Assembly (NCBI GenBank): GCA_023653785.1
Contig: JAMKCH010044175.1
Coordinates: 1 to 64,000, forward strand
Direction of reading: 5' to 3'
Origin: Ophioderma brevispina
Taxonomy: Eukaryota; Echinodermata; Ophiuroidea; Amphilepidida; Ophiodermatidae
DNA length: 64,000 bases
Part shown: one piece after another, positions 43,921 through 55,069 of the stretch
Numbering within the stretch: the stretch's first letter is position 1
How the letters are laid out: the number at the start of each line of letters is the position of its first letter
The notes under the pieces: generated by a model
What the model was told of the DNA's origin: nothing
Seen by the model: only the letters and a program-made list of their open reading frames with translations
The model's database searches: none
Made by a program: the position numbers and the translations under genes

Positions 43921-45310
43921 ATGCACTCAAAGAGGTGCCGCATTTGCAATAACCCTGCCGATACTGTTTCCCATAGTATGAACGGTTGCATGCCCTTCGG
44001 AAACATTTACGTGACATTTACTAGACATGATCCCCCGGGGGGGCCACTTGTATTCCAAGGTGGATATCATGCTCGTGTACAAAAACGCGTAATTAGGGTC
44101 GTTTTTTGAGATCAGGCGATGTACGCGCGTACATTGTTTAGGGTATCAAAATCATCAAAAATTCAAAATTAGGGTATGCTTTTTCACATCGAAAAAATAC
44201 GTGTTTAGGGTGTGATATTTTCAATACTTGTAAAAAACCACATTAAAATGCTGGAAAATAGTGGGTTTTGTTCTCGATTTCTCCTGATTTCCCATGATAA
44301 ATTCCCGAGTGGGCCTAATTTTAACCATTATAGCCTTATTTTAGCTTATTTTCTCTATGTCGTCATTGTCTCATACACATAGACCCTATAGTTTTTATAA
44401 TTAGGAGTTTTATTTTTTTGCGTGCTAATCTACACTATGACCGATCGTTACAAGTACATGTATATGAGCGTATAGAAACGGAATTTCTCTAATTTATGTC
44501 AATCAAAATTAAGGTCATGAATATTTAGTCCGGGTTTTAGTTCAATGAAATGGCTGAATTGGCAGAAAAACCCTGTCAATTACGACATCCAACAAGACTC
44601 ATTAATTAATTCCAAAGAAATCGGACAACTTTAAGAAAACTTGAAATTTTAATGTAATGGATTTAAAATTTAAACTTATTAGGCCCTAGATAATGCGCAA
44701 ATTGATGCTTTTACACATAAGAGCGAAATAAAATACACAAAAACTTCAATGAAATCATGTGGAAATATTTCCTTTTTCGGGTAAAGTTATAATAAGAGAC
44801 TATAGCCTGTTCAGTGTATGGCTAAAGGTACATTTTATAAATGTACTCGGTTAGGGTAGCAAAATGATGTCAAAATACTTGTTTAGGGTGTATTTTTAAA
44901 TTGTTATGCAAATTACTTGTTTAGGGGAGTAAAATTAAACCAAAACACTTGTTAAGGATAGCAAATCCAAACCCAAAGTACTTATTTAGGTAGCAAAATC
45001 AACGAAAATACGTGCTTAGGGTGTTTTTCCTGCCAAGTGACATACGCGCTTAGGGTACGTTTTGGGAGGCCATACACGAGCATAATATCCACCTTGAAAT
45101 ACAAGTGCCCCCCCCCGGATGATCCCATTGTTGATTACATCTTTGATAAATCATGGAATTACACCACACGCTGGCATTTTTGGTGACCGGCTCATTACCA
45201 TGATTACAGATGACCTTGTAGGTTCTCAATCCGATTTCCCATATTTTCATCTCTAGAAAAAACTGATCTCTTAATGTGTGATCACCAAACCATGAGACCT
45301 TTTATTATTT
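43921..45310 (+). pseudogene. LINE C-terminal zinc-knuckle fragment split by a MITE
   Basis: Left of the MITE the frame reads 'KRCRICNNPADTVSHSMNGC' then 'IYVTFTRHDP'. Right of it, from 45119, the sequence continues 'IVDYIFDKSWNYTTRW' in a related frame. The C-x2-C-x-H-x-C knuckle followed by R-H-D is common at the C-terminus of many LINE ORF2 proteins. Removing the 8-bp duplication and MITE rejoins the two parts. Confidence 0.5.
44027..45126. mobile_element. hAT-like palindromic MITE, CCCGGGG family, copy 3
   Basis: Element 44035-45118 (1,084 bp) is flanked by the exact 8-bp direct repeat 'atgatccc' (44027-44034 and 45119-45126). The ends 'ggccacttgtattccaaggt' then 'ggatatcatgctcgtgta' and the right-end complement match over about 45 bp. 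Inside, a ~40-base unit like 'cttgtttagggtgtattt' recurs in both arms. Non-coding. Confidence 0.9.
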
Positions 45311-45785
45311 AAGGTTCATACCCATTTGATGTTTTGTAAACACTTGCTATAAAACCAATGTCCAATGACTTTTGGCACATGGCCTGAGGTCTGCGGTAAT
45401 GAAATCTAGTATAGATCGAAAAATTCCTCAAACAACTCAACAATTTACTTTTTTACTTGTCTACTACAGAAGAAAGGGCAGGGTAAATCGTAACCCTTTG
45501 TTTACACCATTTAAGATTGGTGGTATAGCCTGATCGTAAAACATCCCATTGCAAGTTCATCTTAAAGGACATTTTATGGCTCAGAATGTACATGTCAAAT
45601 CGATAACGCTGTAGCAAACTGTTCTACCAATTATATGCGCATGCGTCACATTTATAGCACGATTGATCAGTTGATGGTAGTCTTTGATAACAGCAAGTCA
45701 TGCTTTACGAAATCACGTCAAACGTAACAGAGTGCTAAAGACTAGACATTCCAATTTTGCATGGCATATGTGTTTATCGAAAAAC
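45311..45785. other. Intergenic or intronic, no gene
   Basis: Nothing supported. Confidence 0.35.
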
Positions 45786-45789
45786 AAGT

Positions 45790-46095
45790 TGCGTTTTTAA
45801 AGGAATAGTTATCGGTATCAAGTTTATCGAAAAACACTCACTTTTTTAAACTCTGTTTTTGAATGAAAGGATATTTTTGGAGAAACTACATTTATTGCCG
45901 ATAAATAAGTTTTATCAAATGTTTATCGAAACTATATATTTTGATAAAACAAAATGGTTTTAAAACTATGTTATCGCTAATACACTTTACCGATAAATTG
46001 AGTTTATGAAAAGCTATGTTTTTTCTAAAATTTGGTTTTCGATTATAAAGCTGGGGTTTTCGATTGAAAAAATAGAGTTCTTTGAAAAAATCTGT
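45790..46095. repeat. Degenerate short tandem repeat of 'tttatcgaaaaac' type
   Basis: 'gtttatcgaaaaacactca', 'gtttatcgaaactatata', 'ccgataaattgagtttatg' and 'ttttcgattgaaaaa' recur on a roughly 30-base rhythm, partly in inverted orientation. Confidence 0.5.
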
Positions 46096-46290
46096 TTCCG
46101 ACTTTTTGTTTTGTTATATTATTTAAAGAGCAAGATGTTGGAATAATCTTTGGAGCAACAATATGCTGAACTTGGGAACTGTTATCTGTGTCAGTGTCTC
46201 TGTTGTAACAAGCTACCAGCACAAACATGATACACACCTGTTTCGTGCCTACCCACACAATCACTATGAAATATTCATACCATACCGTAT

Positions 46291-46499
46291 AGACCGTATT
46301 CAATATGACGTCAGCCACCAGACGTGTTGGTGGACAAGATGCATACATTCCAGGACTACAATACATTAAGCTGTCAATCGATCCATGTTTAGCGATTGCA
46401 CAGGGATCATTGACAGGTGAATGTATTGTAGTACTGGAATGCGTCTATCTTGTCCACCAACATGGCTGGCTATTGAATACGGTCTATTGAATACGGTCT
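46291..46499. mobile_element. Palindromic MITE, ~200 bp
   Basis: The left arm has 'agaccgtattcaatat' and 'gtgttggtggacaagatgca' then 'ttccaggactacaataca'. The right arm is its reverse complement: 'tgtattgtagtactggaatg', 'cttgtccaccaacatgg', 'tattgaatacggtct'. The last 14 bases occur twice in tandem at the right end. TA flanks the left end. Confidence 0.85.
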
Positions 46500-46504
46500 A
46501 AATC

Positions 46505-47330
46505 CAAGTTGTCATATTCATTTGTATTGATTTTAGCCAAAATTCCGAGCCACTTTCATACCATCCGTTACAAATACAAACAAAAAGAGAACAAAAACGC
46601 GTAAAGAGTGCAGGTTTTATGGCAAAAATCCAATTTTGCACTAAAAAAGCTTGTTATTTTCGTGCAGTTTTCAACTCTAAATGATGGCAAGTTACTTAAG
46701 TTTATATAAAATAAAGAAGTTGTAGAGCCAAACTGTGCACAATATTTTCAACAATGTACAATACAATAATTGTTGGGCCACTAACAGTGGCTCTAAATAC
46801 ATGTAGATGTAACGTAAAACCCCAAACTTTCAAACCCTCAGCTCGGGAATTCGTTATAAAGCATCTGATGCTTATGCTTGTGATACAAGTGGATAGCTAT
46901 GGCAAATTAATATTTTAATATAAACAGAGTTTTAGAGTAATACTCTGCGCAATATTTTATTTTTAATGTACCATCAAGAAAATATTATTCTTACGTGGCA
47001 ATCGACCCTTCATTCCAACAATCGACTTTGGTCCCACTTCCTAAACCTGACGAGGTGCTATCTTCTCATTCTTTTTCCTTACAAAACTGCAAAAGAATCC
47101 TTTACAAAAGCTTTTAGCACTTCAGCGCACCGGAGGAAAGTTCACTGGTACTTACACAAACCGATTTTTTAAAAATATGTTTTGCTGTGATATTGATAAA
47201 GATCAAATAAATAAAACTTTTCATATTATTATGAAATTAGATTTAAAAATTAGATTATTTGGTTCGTTCTTTGATTTTTAATTATTTGAGTTGAATTCAG
47301 CTAGTATTTTAATTGCATAATTTACATATG
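46505..47330. other. AT-rich, no gene
   Basis: The open frame 46966-47172 has no recognised domain. Confidence 0.35.
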
Positions 47331-47335
47331 TCGAC

Positions 47336-47960
47336 GTGGCAATACTTTAATATTGTTTTCTAATTTCAGGATATGCCCAAAATATTCATTTTGTGCAATT
47401 CCAGTCTTTATTGTAGTAAAGAAATTTGATTTTCATCAAAATGTTGGTATATTAATAGGATTAAACAAATAAAATATAGAATACTTATTTGGTTATTTGA
47501 TTGTAATTGAAACTGAATTTAGTCAATATTTAATTGCATAATTTACATTACATTACAAATCAGGTAAATGAATCTTTTATATCAAAGGTTGAATTCAGTC
47601 AATATTTAAGTTTGACAATAATTTGATATTTACTTTATTTTTCCGAATCTGCACAAATTTATTTTTGTGCGTAACCAGGTCCTTTAATTATAATTAAGAA
47701 GTTTAACAATACTTTTCCTTGGTTTATTTCAGGATCTGTAGAAAATTGTAATTAGTTTATATTGTAAGAAAGTGCGACAATATATTAATATTGTTTTGTT
47801 ATTTCATAATCAGCAGAAGTTCACTTTGTCTTAACATTTTTGCAGATTCTGAAATAATGAAATGATAAAACAATATCAAAGTGTTGCCACACTTAAAATA
47901 TGCTATATTTAAAAATATTGACTTTAATTCAACCTTTGATATAAAAGATTCAATGACTTG
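47336..47960. repeat. Inverted and tandem AT-rich repeat block
   Basis: A unit like 'caatatattaatattgtttt' recurs at about 47338 and 47776 and in reverse complement at about 47868-47885. 'aatcttttatatcaaaggtt' (47572) has its complement 'aacctttgatataaaagatt' (about 47932). It reads as an old foldback element. Confidence 0.6.
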
Positions 47961-48335
47961 ATTTGTATTCATACACTCTGTTTATTTACGCATATATCAG
48001 TTAAGTACAAGTGTTATAGAAATTCGAATTGATAAATTCGACTCTTGGCCATGGGCGCAGCCATTGCAAGACCTCCCAGTGAGAAACTTTTTTTTTTTTT
48101 TTTTTTTCCAGTCTTTATTGTAGTAAAGAAATTTGATTTTCATCAAAATGTTGGTATATTAATAGGATTAAACAAATAAAATATAGAATACTTATTTGGT
48201 TATTTGATTGTAATTGAAACTGAATTTAGTCAATATTTAATTGCATAATTTACATTACATTACAAATCAGGTAAATGAATCTTTTATATCAAAGGTTGAA
48301 TTCAGTCAATATTTAAGTTTGACAATAATTTGATA
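47399..48335 (+). repeat. Pair of 230-bp direct repeats (47399-47628 and 48106-48335)
   Basis: The two copies show no difference that I can see over about 230 bases, with a constant offset of 707. They run from 'ttccagtctttattgtag' to 'gacaataatttgata'. The second copy is directly preceded by a T run of about 20. The neighbourhood is otherwise heavily diverged, so this identity stands out. Confidence 0.9.
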
Positions 48336-49235
48336 ACACATTCTATTTTGAAAATGGATTTCTATTTTCCACTTTTCTAGAGGAAATGTAAATCAAATCA
48401 GCAATTATTTGCAAAAAGACAACACATTTGTTTTACTCCTAATTGACTGAAAGTAAAAGCAGTCTTTGTCTTAGCCTGAAACCAAATACCATACACACCT
48501 TATAAAAACACCTCAGAAAACTTTAAAGAATTACAAAAACAGACTTTATCAACTTTATTATTTGAATATTTTATCTGCATGTCGGTTATTACATACATTC
48601 ACATTACATCGTTTGATTTCCAGTAAAAATTCCTCAAACAGACAACTACAGTATAAATTAACTCATTGAGGTTACTTTGTGTCAAACCTCTTTAAAATCT
48701 GCAGGGAAGCTTTTCTAGATTCCAATTCAAGTTTAAAAAATCTGACGCGAGATATTTTCTCTCAATATAGAGGACGAAATACTGATTTTTTTACCTAACG
48801 TGAGTTTTTTACTGCGAATAGAAAAGCAATATAAAAATTGAATTCACAACAATTATCGTTATTATTTTGCTATTATTATAATATTATAATTGACAAACAT
48901 TTCGAGAATACCTATAAATTAGGACATGTAAAGTAACTCGTGTAGGCCATCGTGTGTGTCACACCAATTCAAAACCTGACGTGAGACAAATAAATACCGC
49001 ATAAATGCTTTTCCATGTTCCACATCACCTTCATAAAATCTGATGTCAGATTTTTACTCGGAATATGCAGGGTTGAATTGCACGACGGTGACCGGGGAAT
49101 TCTAAATTTTAACGTTAACTTTAGGTTTACAAGTAATCATGAAACTGTGACAGAAAACTAACGATATGTTATAAAGCAATATAACAGTGTGCGTGCTCGC
49201 GTGCTTGCGTACATGCGTGCGGTGACTAGGGTAGT
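48336..49235. other. AT-rich intergenic, no gene
   Basis: No supported feature. Confidence 0.4.
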
Positions 49236-49237
49236 CC

Positions 49238-50640
49238 TAAAGGAGGGACTTTTTGTTTACTGTATAGTGACTGACTGAGTAGCCTTATGAGGTGGAATGG
49301 GTGTGGGTCGAATAGTCGTCTTGGACAGTGTGGAGTTCATATATATTACGGATGGGTAGTCCTACTGAAGGAACCTTTCTGGTTGTACTGTTTAGTGATT
49401 TACTGAGTAGTCCTAACTAGAATGGGGTGGATCTAAGATTTTTTTTATGGGTTGGATCTAACCGCTTCATCATTTTATGCACTTGTCAATGTCAATCCCG
49501 GCCCTGGGGTCCACGGGACTAGTCGGGGTATAGCCGGGCATAGCCTGCATGTACAAAAAATATTGCCGTGCCAATCGCGGCCAATCCGGGAGTTAGCCGG
49601 GACTTGGCCGGGAATTTATCGTTAGCTTGTCCCCGCCCTCCCGGGACAATCATTGATGATACATGGGACTAAGCGGGATCTAAACAGGTGACTTAACAGC
49701 ATTGTCGACACCATATAAAACCAGGCTAGCAGTGAGCAGTATCGCCCGTCAAAGCTGTAGTATATCACCATTTTAATATAGCTACCATTGCATCCCGTGT
49801 ATCGCTTCCATGTCGTGAAAGGCATAGCTTACAAGTAGCACACACTCACGTGTGGTGAAATTTCGGCTCGGTCCTGAACACTATCCTGCGATCCAATGGT
49901 AGTGTGATTTTAATCGCTAGACCTGTTTGGTCGCATAGCCGGGGCCGGCCGTGATTGTACAGAGTTTAAAAAGCAGTCCCCAGCCCCCAATTGGGGCCGA
50001 GACTATACGGGGATTGTCACACCGAATCCCGCTAGTAGGGGCCGGGACAAATGATGGCGGGGGATGTACAAAAATGTAGTTCCCGGCACCAACCCGGGAA
50101 TTTCGTGCTACTTTAGCGGGGACAACGCGGGGGTGTCCAACGCAAAATGTACATTCCCTCCCGGCTGAAGTCCCAGCTATCCCGGTACCCCCAGGGCCGT
50201 GATTGGAATTGACAAGTGCATTAAGTGGAATAGGAAACCACAACTTTGGAGGATGACGAGTAGTAGTCCTGCGGATAGGATTTTTTGGTTTTACTTTTTT
50301 TTTTGTTACTGATCATTTATAGTGGGTAGTCCCTCTTTCTGCTTACGGGAAACCTTGTGGGTTATAACCGTAGAGTGGTTTAATTGAATAGACCTACGAT
50401 GTGGGGTGGATCACAGGGTCGCTGTCGCCTTTAGAGGATTGCAAACGACTACTTTTGTAGGGAAGAGGTACAGAAACATGGTATGCGCTACAGAGGACCC
50501 TTTTTTGGTTTTGCTGTATGGTGATTATTGAGAAGTCTGATGCGAGAATTGGGTATAGATCGAAAGTAGTTAATAAACCGAGAAGGGCTTATGTTACTGG
50601 GGAGTCCTACTGAAGGGAACCCTCAGTGATCACAATTAAA
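49238..50640 (+). repeat. Degenerate ~130-150-bp satellite, split by a foldback element
   Basis: 'gggtagtcctactgaaggaa' with variants, 'tttagtgatttactgagtag' and 'ggggtggatc' recur on both sides of the 49478-50220 element. About three copies lie to the left and four weak copies to the right. Non-coding. Confidence 0.6.
49478..50220. mobile_element. GC-rich foldback element (~743 bp)
   Basis: The ends 'tgcacttgtcaatgtcaatc' and 'gattggaattgacaagtgca' are inverted, followed inward by 'ccggccctgggg' and 'cccccagggcc'. Both arms carry many CCGGG/CCCGG words and are far richer in G and C than the surrounding DNA. The centre (about 49690-49910) is unpaired. The minus-strand open frames inside are not genes. 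Confidence 0.85.
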
Positions 50641-51630
50641 TTCAGAGTAATGTTGAAAATTTACTTGACATCTATTAAAAATACCTCACAAATGATCAGT
50701 GTGCTGTAGTAATTGTTACTCAAAATGATTAATCGTAAATACGCAATTCAATGATTTTAGAGTATCCTAATATGTAAATAATAAAGGCTTAAATTGTCAA
50801 AATAACCCTTACTTTTTTTAGAATGTGATAACCATACACATACTACATTAAGTAAAACGTAATGCCACAAAAAATTTAGTACAATTACTCATTTTAGACT
50901 TGTTGCTGAACATAAAGTGCTTGTTCCGTAGTTAATGTGTTTCGTTCTGGTACTTTCTTACACTTACCACCAAGTACCGTGGAAACAAACTTGCGTTTTG
51001 ATGGTAGAAGCAAAATCCCGTGCTGCAACGCCCTATCAATACTGGTCTAATATTGATGGTTAACCCTAAAACGCGTTTTTTGTTTATACTTGGTATGAAA
51101 TGGATTTGATGGCTCACATTCCGGACAACAATGAGAAAAAGACAGCCCTTTCATCTGAATCAAAATCGATACTACTCCCCGGGTAAATCAGTGGGGTCCC
51201 AAGACGATCGGAACACGCACCTTTAACTGATTGGTTGAAGTTGTAATTCTTGATACTTTTAATAAACCGGACTCCATCACGTTAGTTCACAATTTCAAAG
51301 TTTGATAACAACAAGACAATAATTGTAAAACAAAAGGACACAACACGCAGTAGTATTTAAAATCGTTTATTTTACTTCAAATGTTGATAGATGAACAATT
51401 ACATAAACAATTTATTTTGGTTTTTGGAAATTTTAACTACTTATTTCTCATGTAAAAAGGAATGATAATTTTTCAATCTTTCCCTGATCTATCCATGTAA
51501 ATATAAACCGTTCTGATGAATGCTCCGCTAGGAAAGTCGATGACAACCCTTTCGGACCTAACACCTATAGATTATATCTAACGCTCCTCTACCAACCCAT
51601 GACTAATAGCTCAGTTGGTGACCCCCGTGC
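50638..51630 (+). repeat. Partial third copy of the 5.1-kb unit
   Basis: 'ttcagagtaatgttgaaaat', 'gattaatcgtaaatacgcaa', 'caattcaatgattttagagt' and 'aaaggcttaaattgtc' match 54515-54660 and 59610-59770. The match extends to the start of the tRNA-like segment at 51601-51630. A family-Z MITE (50913-51226) interrupts this copy and is absent from the other two. Confidence 0.75.
50913..51226 (+). mobile_element. MITE family Z, copy 2
   Basis: Same order of motifs as 27328-27669: 'accgtggaaacaaacttgc', 'ccctttcatctgaatcaaaa' and the right end 'cgatcggaacacgcaccttt'. It sits inside the partial third copy of the 5.1-kb unit. Confidence 0.8.
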
Positions 51631-51634
51631 TTTT

Positions 51635-52130
51635 TTTGTCCTTTTTGTCATGACACACAATAATAGCAAACTAACACACCAAAGACTACATAAAAACACA
51701 TACAATTGGTCAGAAAAAAAATTCTAGTTTACAATGCCAACATTGCATTATGATGTAGGCAGTACTCTAAACAAAGGTTATCCGCAATAAACGACGCAGT
51801 CAATGAAAACTCACAATCATACATGTCTTCATTCCCCATCTGCCTATGTAAAAAAAAAACACCCATTCAATCTCACAAAAGATAAGCCAATCAAGCGTAT
51901 TCCACAGACCAATGTACCCAACACAACCCAACTGGGAAAAAGCCACCCATCAGCTTAAGTCAATGGGACAATTAATACCCACAGCTACAATTAACAAATA
52001 CAGTTAGGAAAACTAATTATGACTCTGTTTTCCCTTAGTTGACTGTCCCCTCCTGTTCCAGGACACCTATTACTTCAGCTTTACTATATAGGAAGAGATA
52101 GAACGTGCATTTAAACACCAACAGATTACC
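51635..52130. other. Sequence not shared with the repeat units
   Basis: About 500 bp with no recognised feature, between the partial third copy and unit A. Confidence 0.4.
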
Positions 52131-52137
52131 CACACAT

Positions 52138-53757
52138 AAAAAAATACCTCGGTCCCGGATTGCATGTTTTGCCTGCTGTCGCGGTTTTCTATAATATGTC
52201 TCTTTGAACCTTCGACCTCAACATGTAACCTTTGACCTAACATGTGACCTTTGACCTCATCAGCAAATGTTTGGATCGCCCATTTTGCATCTATGACTAA
52301 AGTTTGGTTTAAATCCATCTAGGGCTAAGCGGCAAATCTCATAGCGTTTACTAATGTGACGCACCCCTTACAAGTACTAATTTGCTAAACAAATTGTCTA
52401 AAATTATCAAATCAGTTCTACGCGTGTTCTCACTTCATATGTGCACATTTTCGTGAATATGATGAAATGCCATCTCTTTTTCCCCTGAATATCAGCGACC
52501 ATCGATGTTACACACCCACGTTCACATCCATGGACTCCACAAATATGGGCTATTGATTAAGTAAATCCGCCGTTCTGAATAGATGAATAGAAGACAACGA
52601 CTTCAGATTTCTCTGGGACTGCAAACCATTGGTATTTTGCCATGACGTTAAACTTTTTGAATTTGTTTTCACGAACGCCCGGTTTAGATTGCGCTACAGC
52701 CCATTCACGAAGAAATAAAACTCAAACTTCTTCTGGAGTTTTAATAACTTTGATCGTATTTTCATCAGTTATTCAAAAATAACAACGAAGATGATTAAAA
52801 TCATGAAAGAAGTTTGATTGGCAAGCTATGACCTAACAGACCTACTTTGGTGCCGAACCACACCCATAACTTAATCATATGTAATATTGGACCTCTTTTC
52901 TATTCAATTATAAAAGTTTTTCGGCACCGGTTCACATGCATTTCATATAGGTGAATGATTTTTCGATTTCTGCTATGAAATCAATAAATTGCATAGAAAT
53001 GGTGTTCGCGGCAAGTTACGGGTTGGGTTCTGCACAAAGATCTTAGGTCACAGTTTGCCAAACACTTTTTTTCTCATTAGCTTTTGTTTGACCTTATTTT
53101 CCCCTTTCGACTAAAGGATGAAATAGGGTCAAAGGAAAGTTGAACACACCGTAGAAGCTCTAACTTATTTATCTATCGGTGAAAGAGGACGGGTATTTGG
53201 TTCCACGTCATGAAATAGCTTAATCTAATCGGGGTGATGGTAGAGCACCTGCAATCTTTTCAGTTGCATGTTTCAATAAAAATACGCTGTCAGTGCCAGT
53301 GAAAAGAATCTGGAAGTGTTTGGGGTCTTCTACCTCCGAGCGGATTACTTATCAATAGCCCCATTATTTGCTGGAGCCAATTGAATCATTGTAAACATCC
53401 CGTAGTCACTGATATTCAGTGCTAAATTGAGATGACATTAAATTCTTTTGCTTCGAGAATGTGCACATACTACACGTGAGAACACACGTAGAACTGAGTT
53501 CTGTAATTTTACGAAAGTTTTTCGAAAGAATTATGTAGTTCCCAGGGTGCCCACCGTGGGTCCTTCTCGTAGCACTTTTTCGCGTTGGCATCATGCCTAT
53601 CAAAGTATGCAGATATTACAAGTTAATGTCAACCAACCCGTTTTTCACCAACAACACCTAACAACTACGCCTGTCTCAAAAAATGGTACAATCAAAAACC
53701 GTTTTGTTTTTTTCAATATTATATCTCAATATAAGTAAATCGTTTTGTACGCCACTT
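52138..53757. repeat. 1.6-kb foldback palindrome within unit A
   Basis: The halves are diverged reverse complements centred near 52970. Marks: 'gtgttctcacttcatatgtg' (left) against 'cacatactacacgtgagaac' (right), and 'tgaatatcagcgacc' against 'gtcactgatattca'. Confidence 0.75.
52245..52257 (-). promoter_or_regulatory. Perfect DR1 nuclear-receptor half-site pair (unit A)
   Basis: 'tgacctttgacct' is the complement of AGGTCA-A-AGGTCA, the direct-repeat-1 element bound by RXR heterodimers and HNF4-like receptors in animals. It is part of a short local repeat of 'acctttgacctaacatgtg' type, so its function is only a possibility. Confidence 0.45.
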
Positions 53758-53759
53758 AA

Positions 53760-54985
53760 AGATAACAGACCAGGCTTTCCCTGGATTTGTGTTCATCTCA
53801 TCCCGCCTGTTTCAATCGCGATATAACTCCAGTTTCATGGCGGAACACAAATCGAGTTTGTGCCACTTTCTGGTTGAGTGAATGGTTGAACGAATTTGTT
53901 AAACACTAATTTATTCACACTTTAACAATATGAAATTTCTTTAAAATGTGATCAAGCTGCATAAAGAAAATCTAAAAGATCGAAACAGTTACGAAATGGT
54001 GGAAGTGTTTGACCATCAGTAAAGTTCTGGCTTTAAGAAAGTTAATAACATTCGACACACTATCGTGTGTTAGAAGAGAACCATGAATGTACAGTAACCT
54101 GGAGGAGAGTTTTTTTATGGTCTTGAAGTACATGAAACGCAAGATTCCTACCAACACATTGATCCTTTGCTACTTTATACTTTGATACTTATCGACTTCA
54201 ACAATTAGTAAATGCACAAACATAGTGCAATATTTAAACCATTTCTTTGGATTTCGAGTGCTTATTTTGGTTGCATTAATTACATTCCTTCTTGCATGAT
54301 TTAAACAGATTACCAATTTTGTAATAAATTCAAAGCTCCATTTCCATTGACTGCCAATAAATTTTGTAACACGTGTTTATTATTTAGAAAAGAAGATATT
54401 TATCATTGACACGATTATGTTGTCTATCAAACTTATGGTACGATAAACTGAACTGGACTTTTTTGTTTACTTTCATTATCTGTATTTTGTTTCTTTTGAA
54501 TCACATTTACTTCAGAGTAATTTGAAAATACTACTGACGTCTATAAAAAGTACAGCTCAAAATGATCCATGTACTTAGTTAGTGTGACTCAAATGATTAA
54601 TCGTAAATCGCAATTCAATGATTTAGAGTCTCCAAATATGTAAATACTAAAGGCTAAAATTGTCCACAATACCCTTAACTTCTTTTTTTAGAATGTTATA
54701 CCATAAACATATATACATTAAGTAACCGTAAATTGCGCACAAAATTAGCACATTACTAATTTTACACTTGTTTTGCTGTACTTAAAACTATTGTTTGACG
54801 TTGTAATGCGTGGGATACTTTTAAGTAAACCTGACTCAAATCTTCAGTTAACAATTCAAATTAATCTTTCCCTGGCTATAGCCATGTAATATACCGTTCT
54901 GATGATTGTCCGCTAGTAATGCGATGGACAGACAAAACCTTTCGGCCTAACACCTAATATTATATCTATCGCTCCGTACCAACCC
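53760..54985 (+). other. Unit A, palindrome to tRNA-like segment; no gene
   Basis: AT-rich, conserved with unit B 58870-60065. No coding signal. Confidence 0.45.
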
Positions 54986-54987
54986 AG

Positions 54988-55066
54988 TGGGACTTGATAG
55001 CGTCAGTTTTGTTAGATCCCCGTGCTGGTCTAACGGAGGTCGCTGGTTCGAATCCAGCCAGGTGCA
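54988..55066 (+). other. tRNA-Asn-like segment, unit A
   Basis: D-arm-like 'ttgatagcgtcagttttgtt', then 'ccccgtgctggtctaacgga', then a perfect T-arm 'cgctggttcgaatccagcc'. Stem-loop spacing is disturbed in the anticodon arm, so it is probably a tRNA-derived repeat or pseudogene. Confidence 0.55.
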
Positions 55067-55069
55067 TAT

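Noticed and set aside
49917..50243. Gly/Pro-rich minus-strand frame in a GC-rich segment
   Set aside because: It covers one arm of a foldback element and reflects its base composition.
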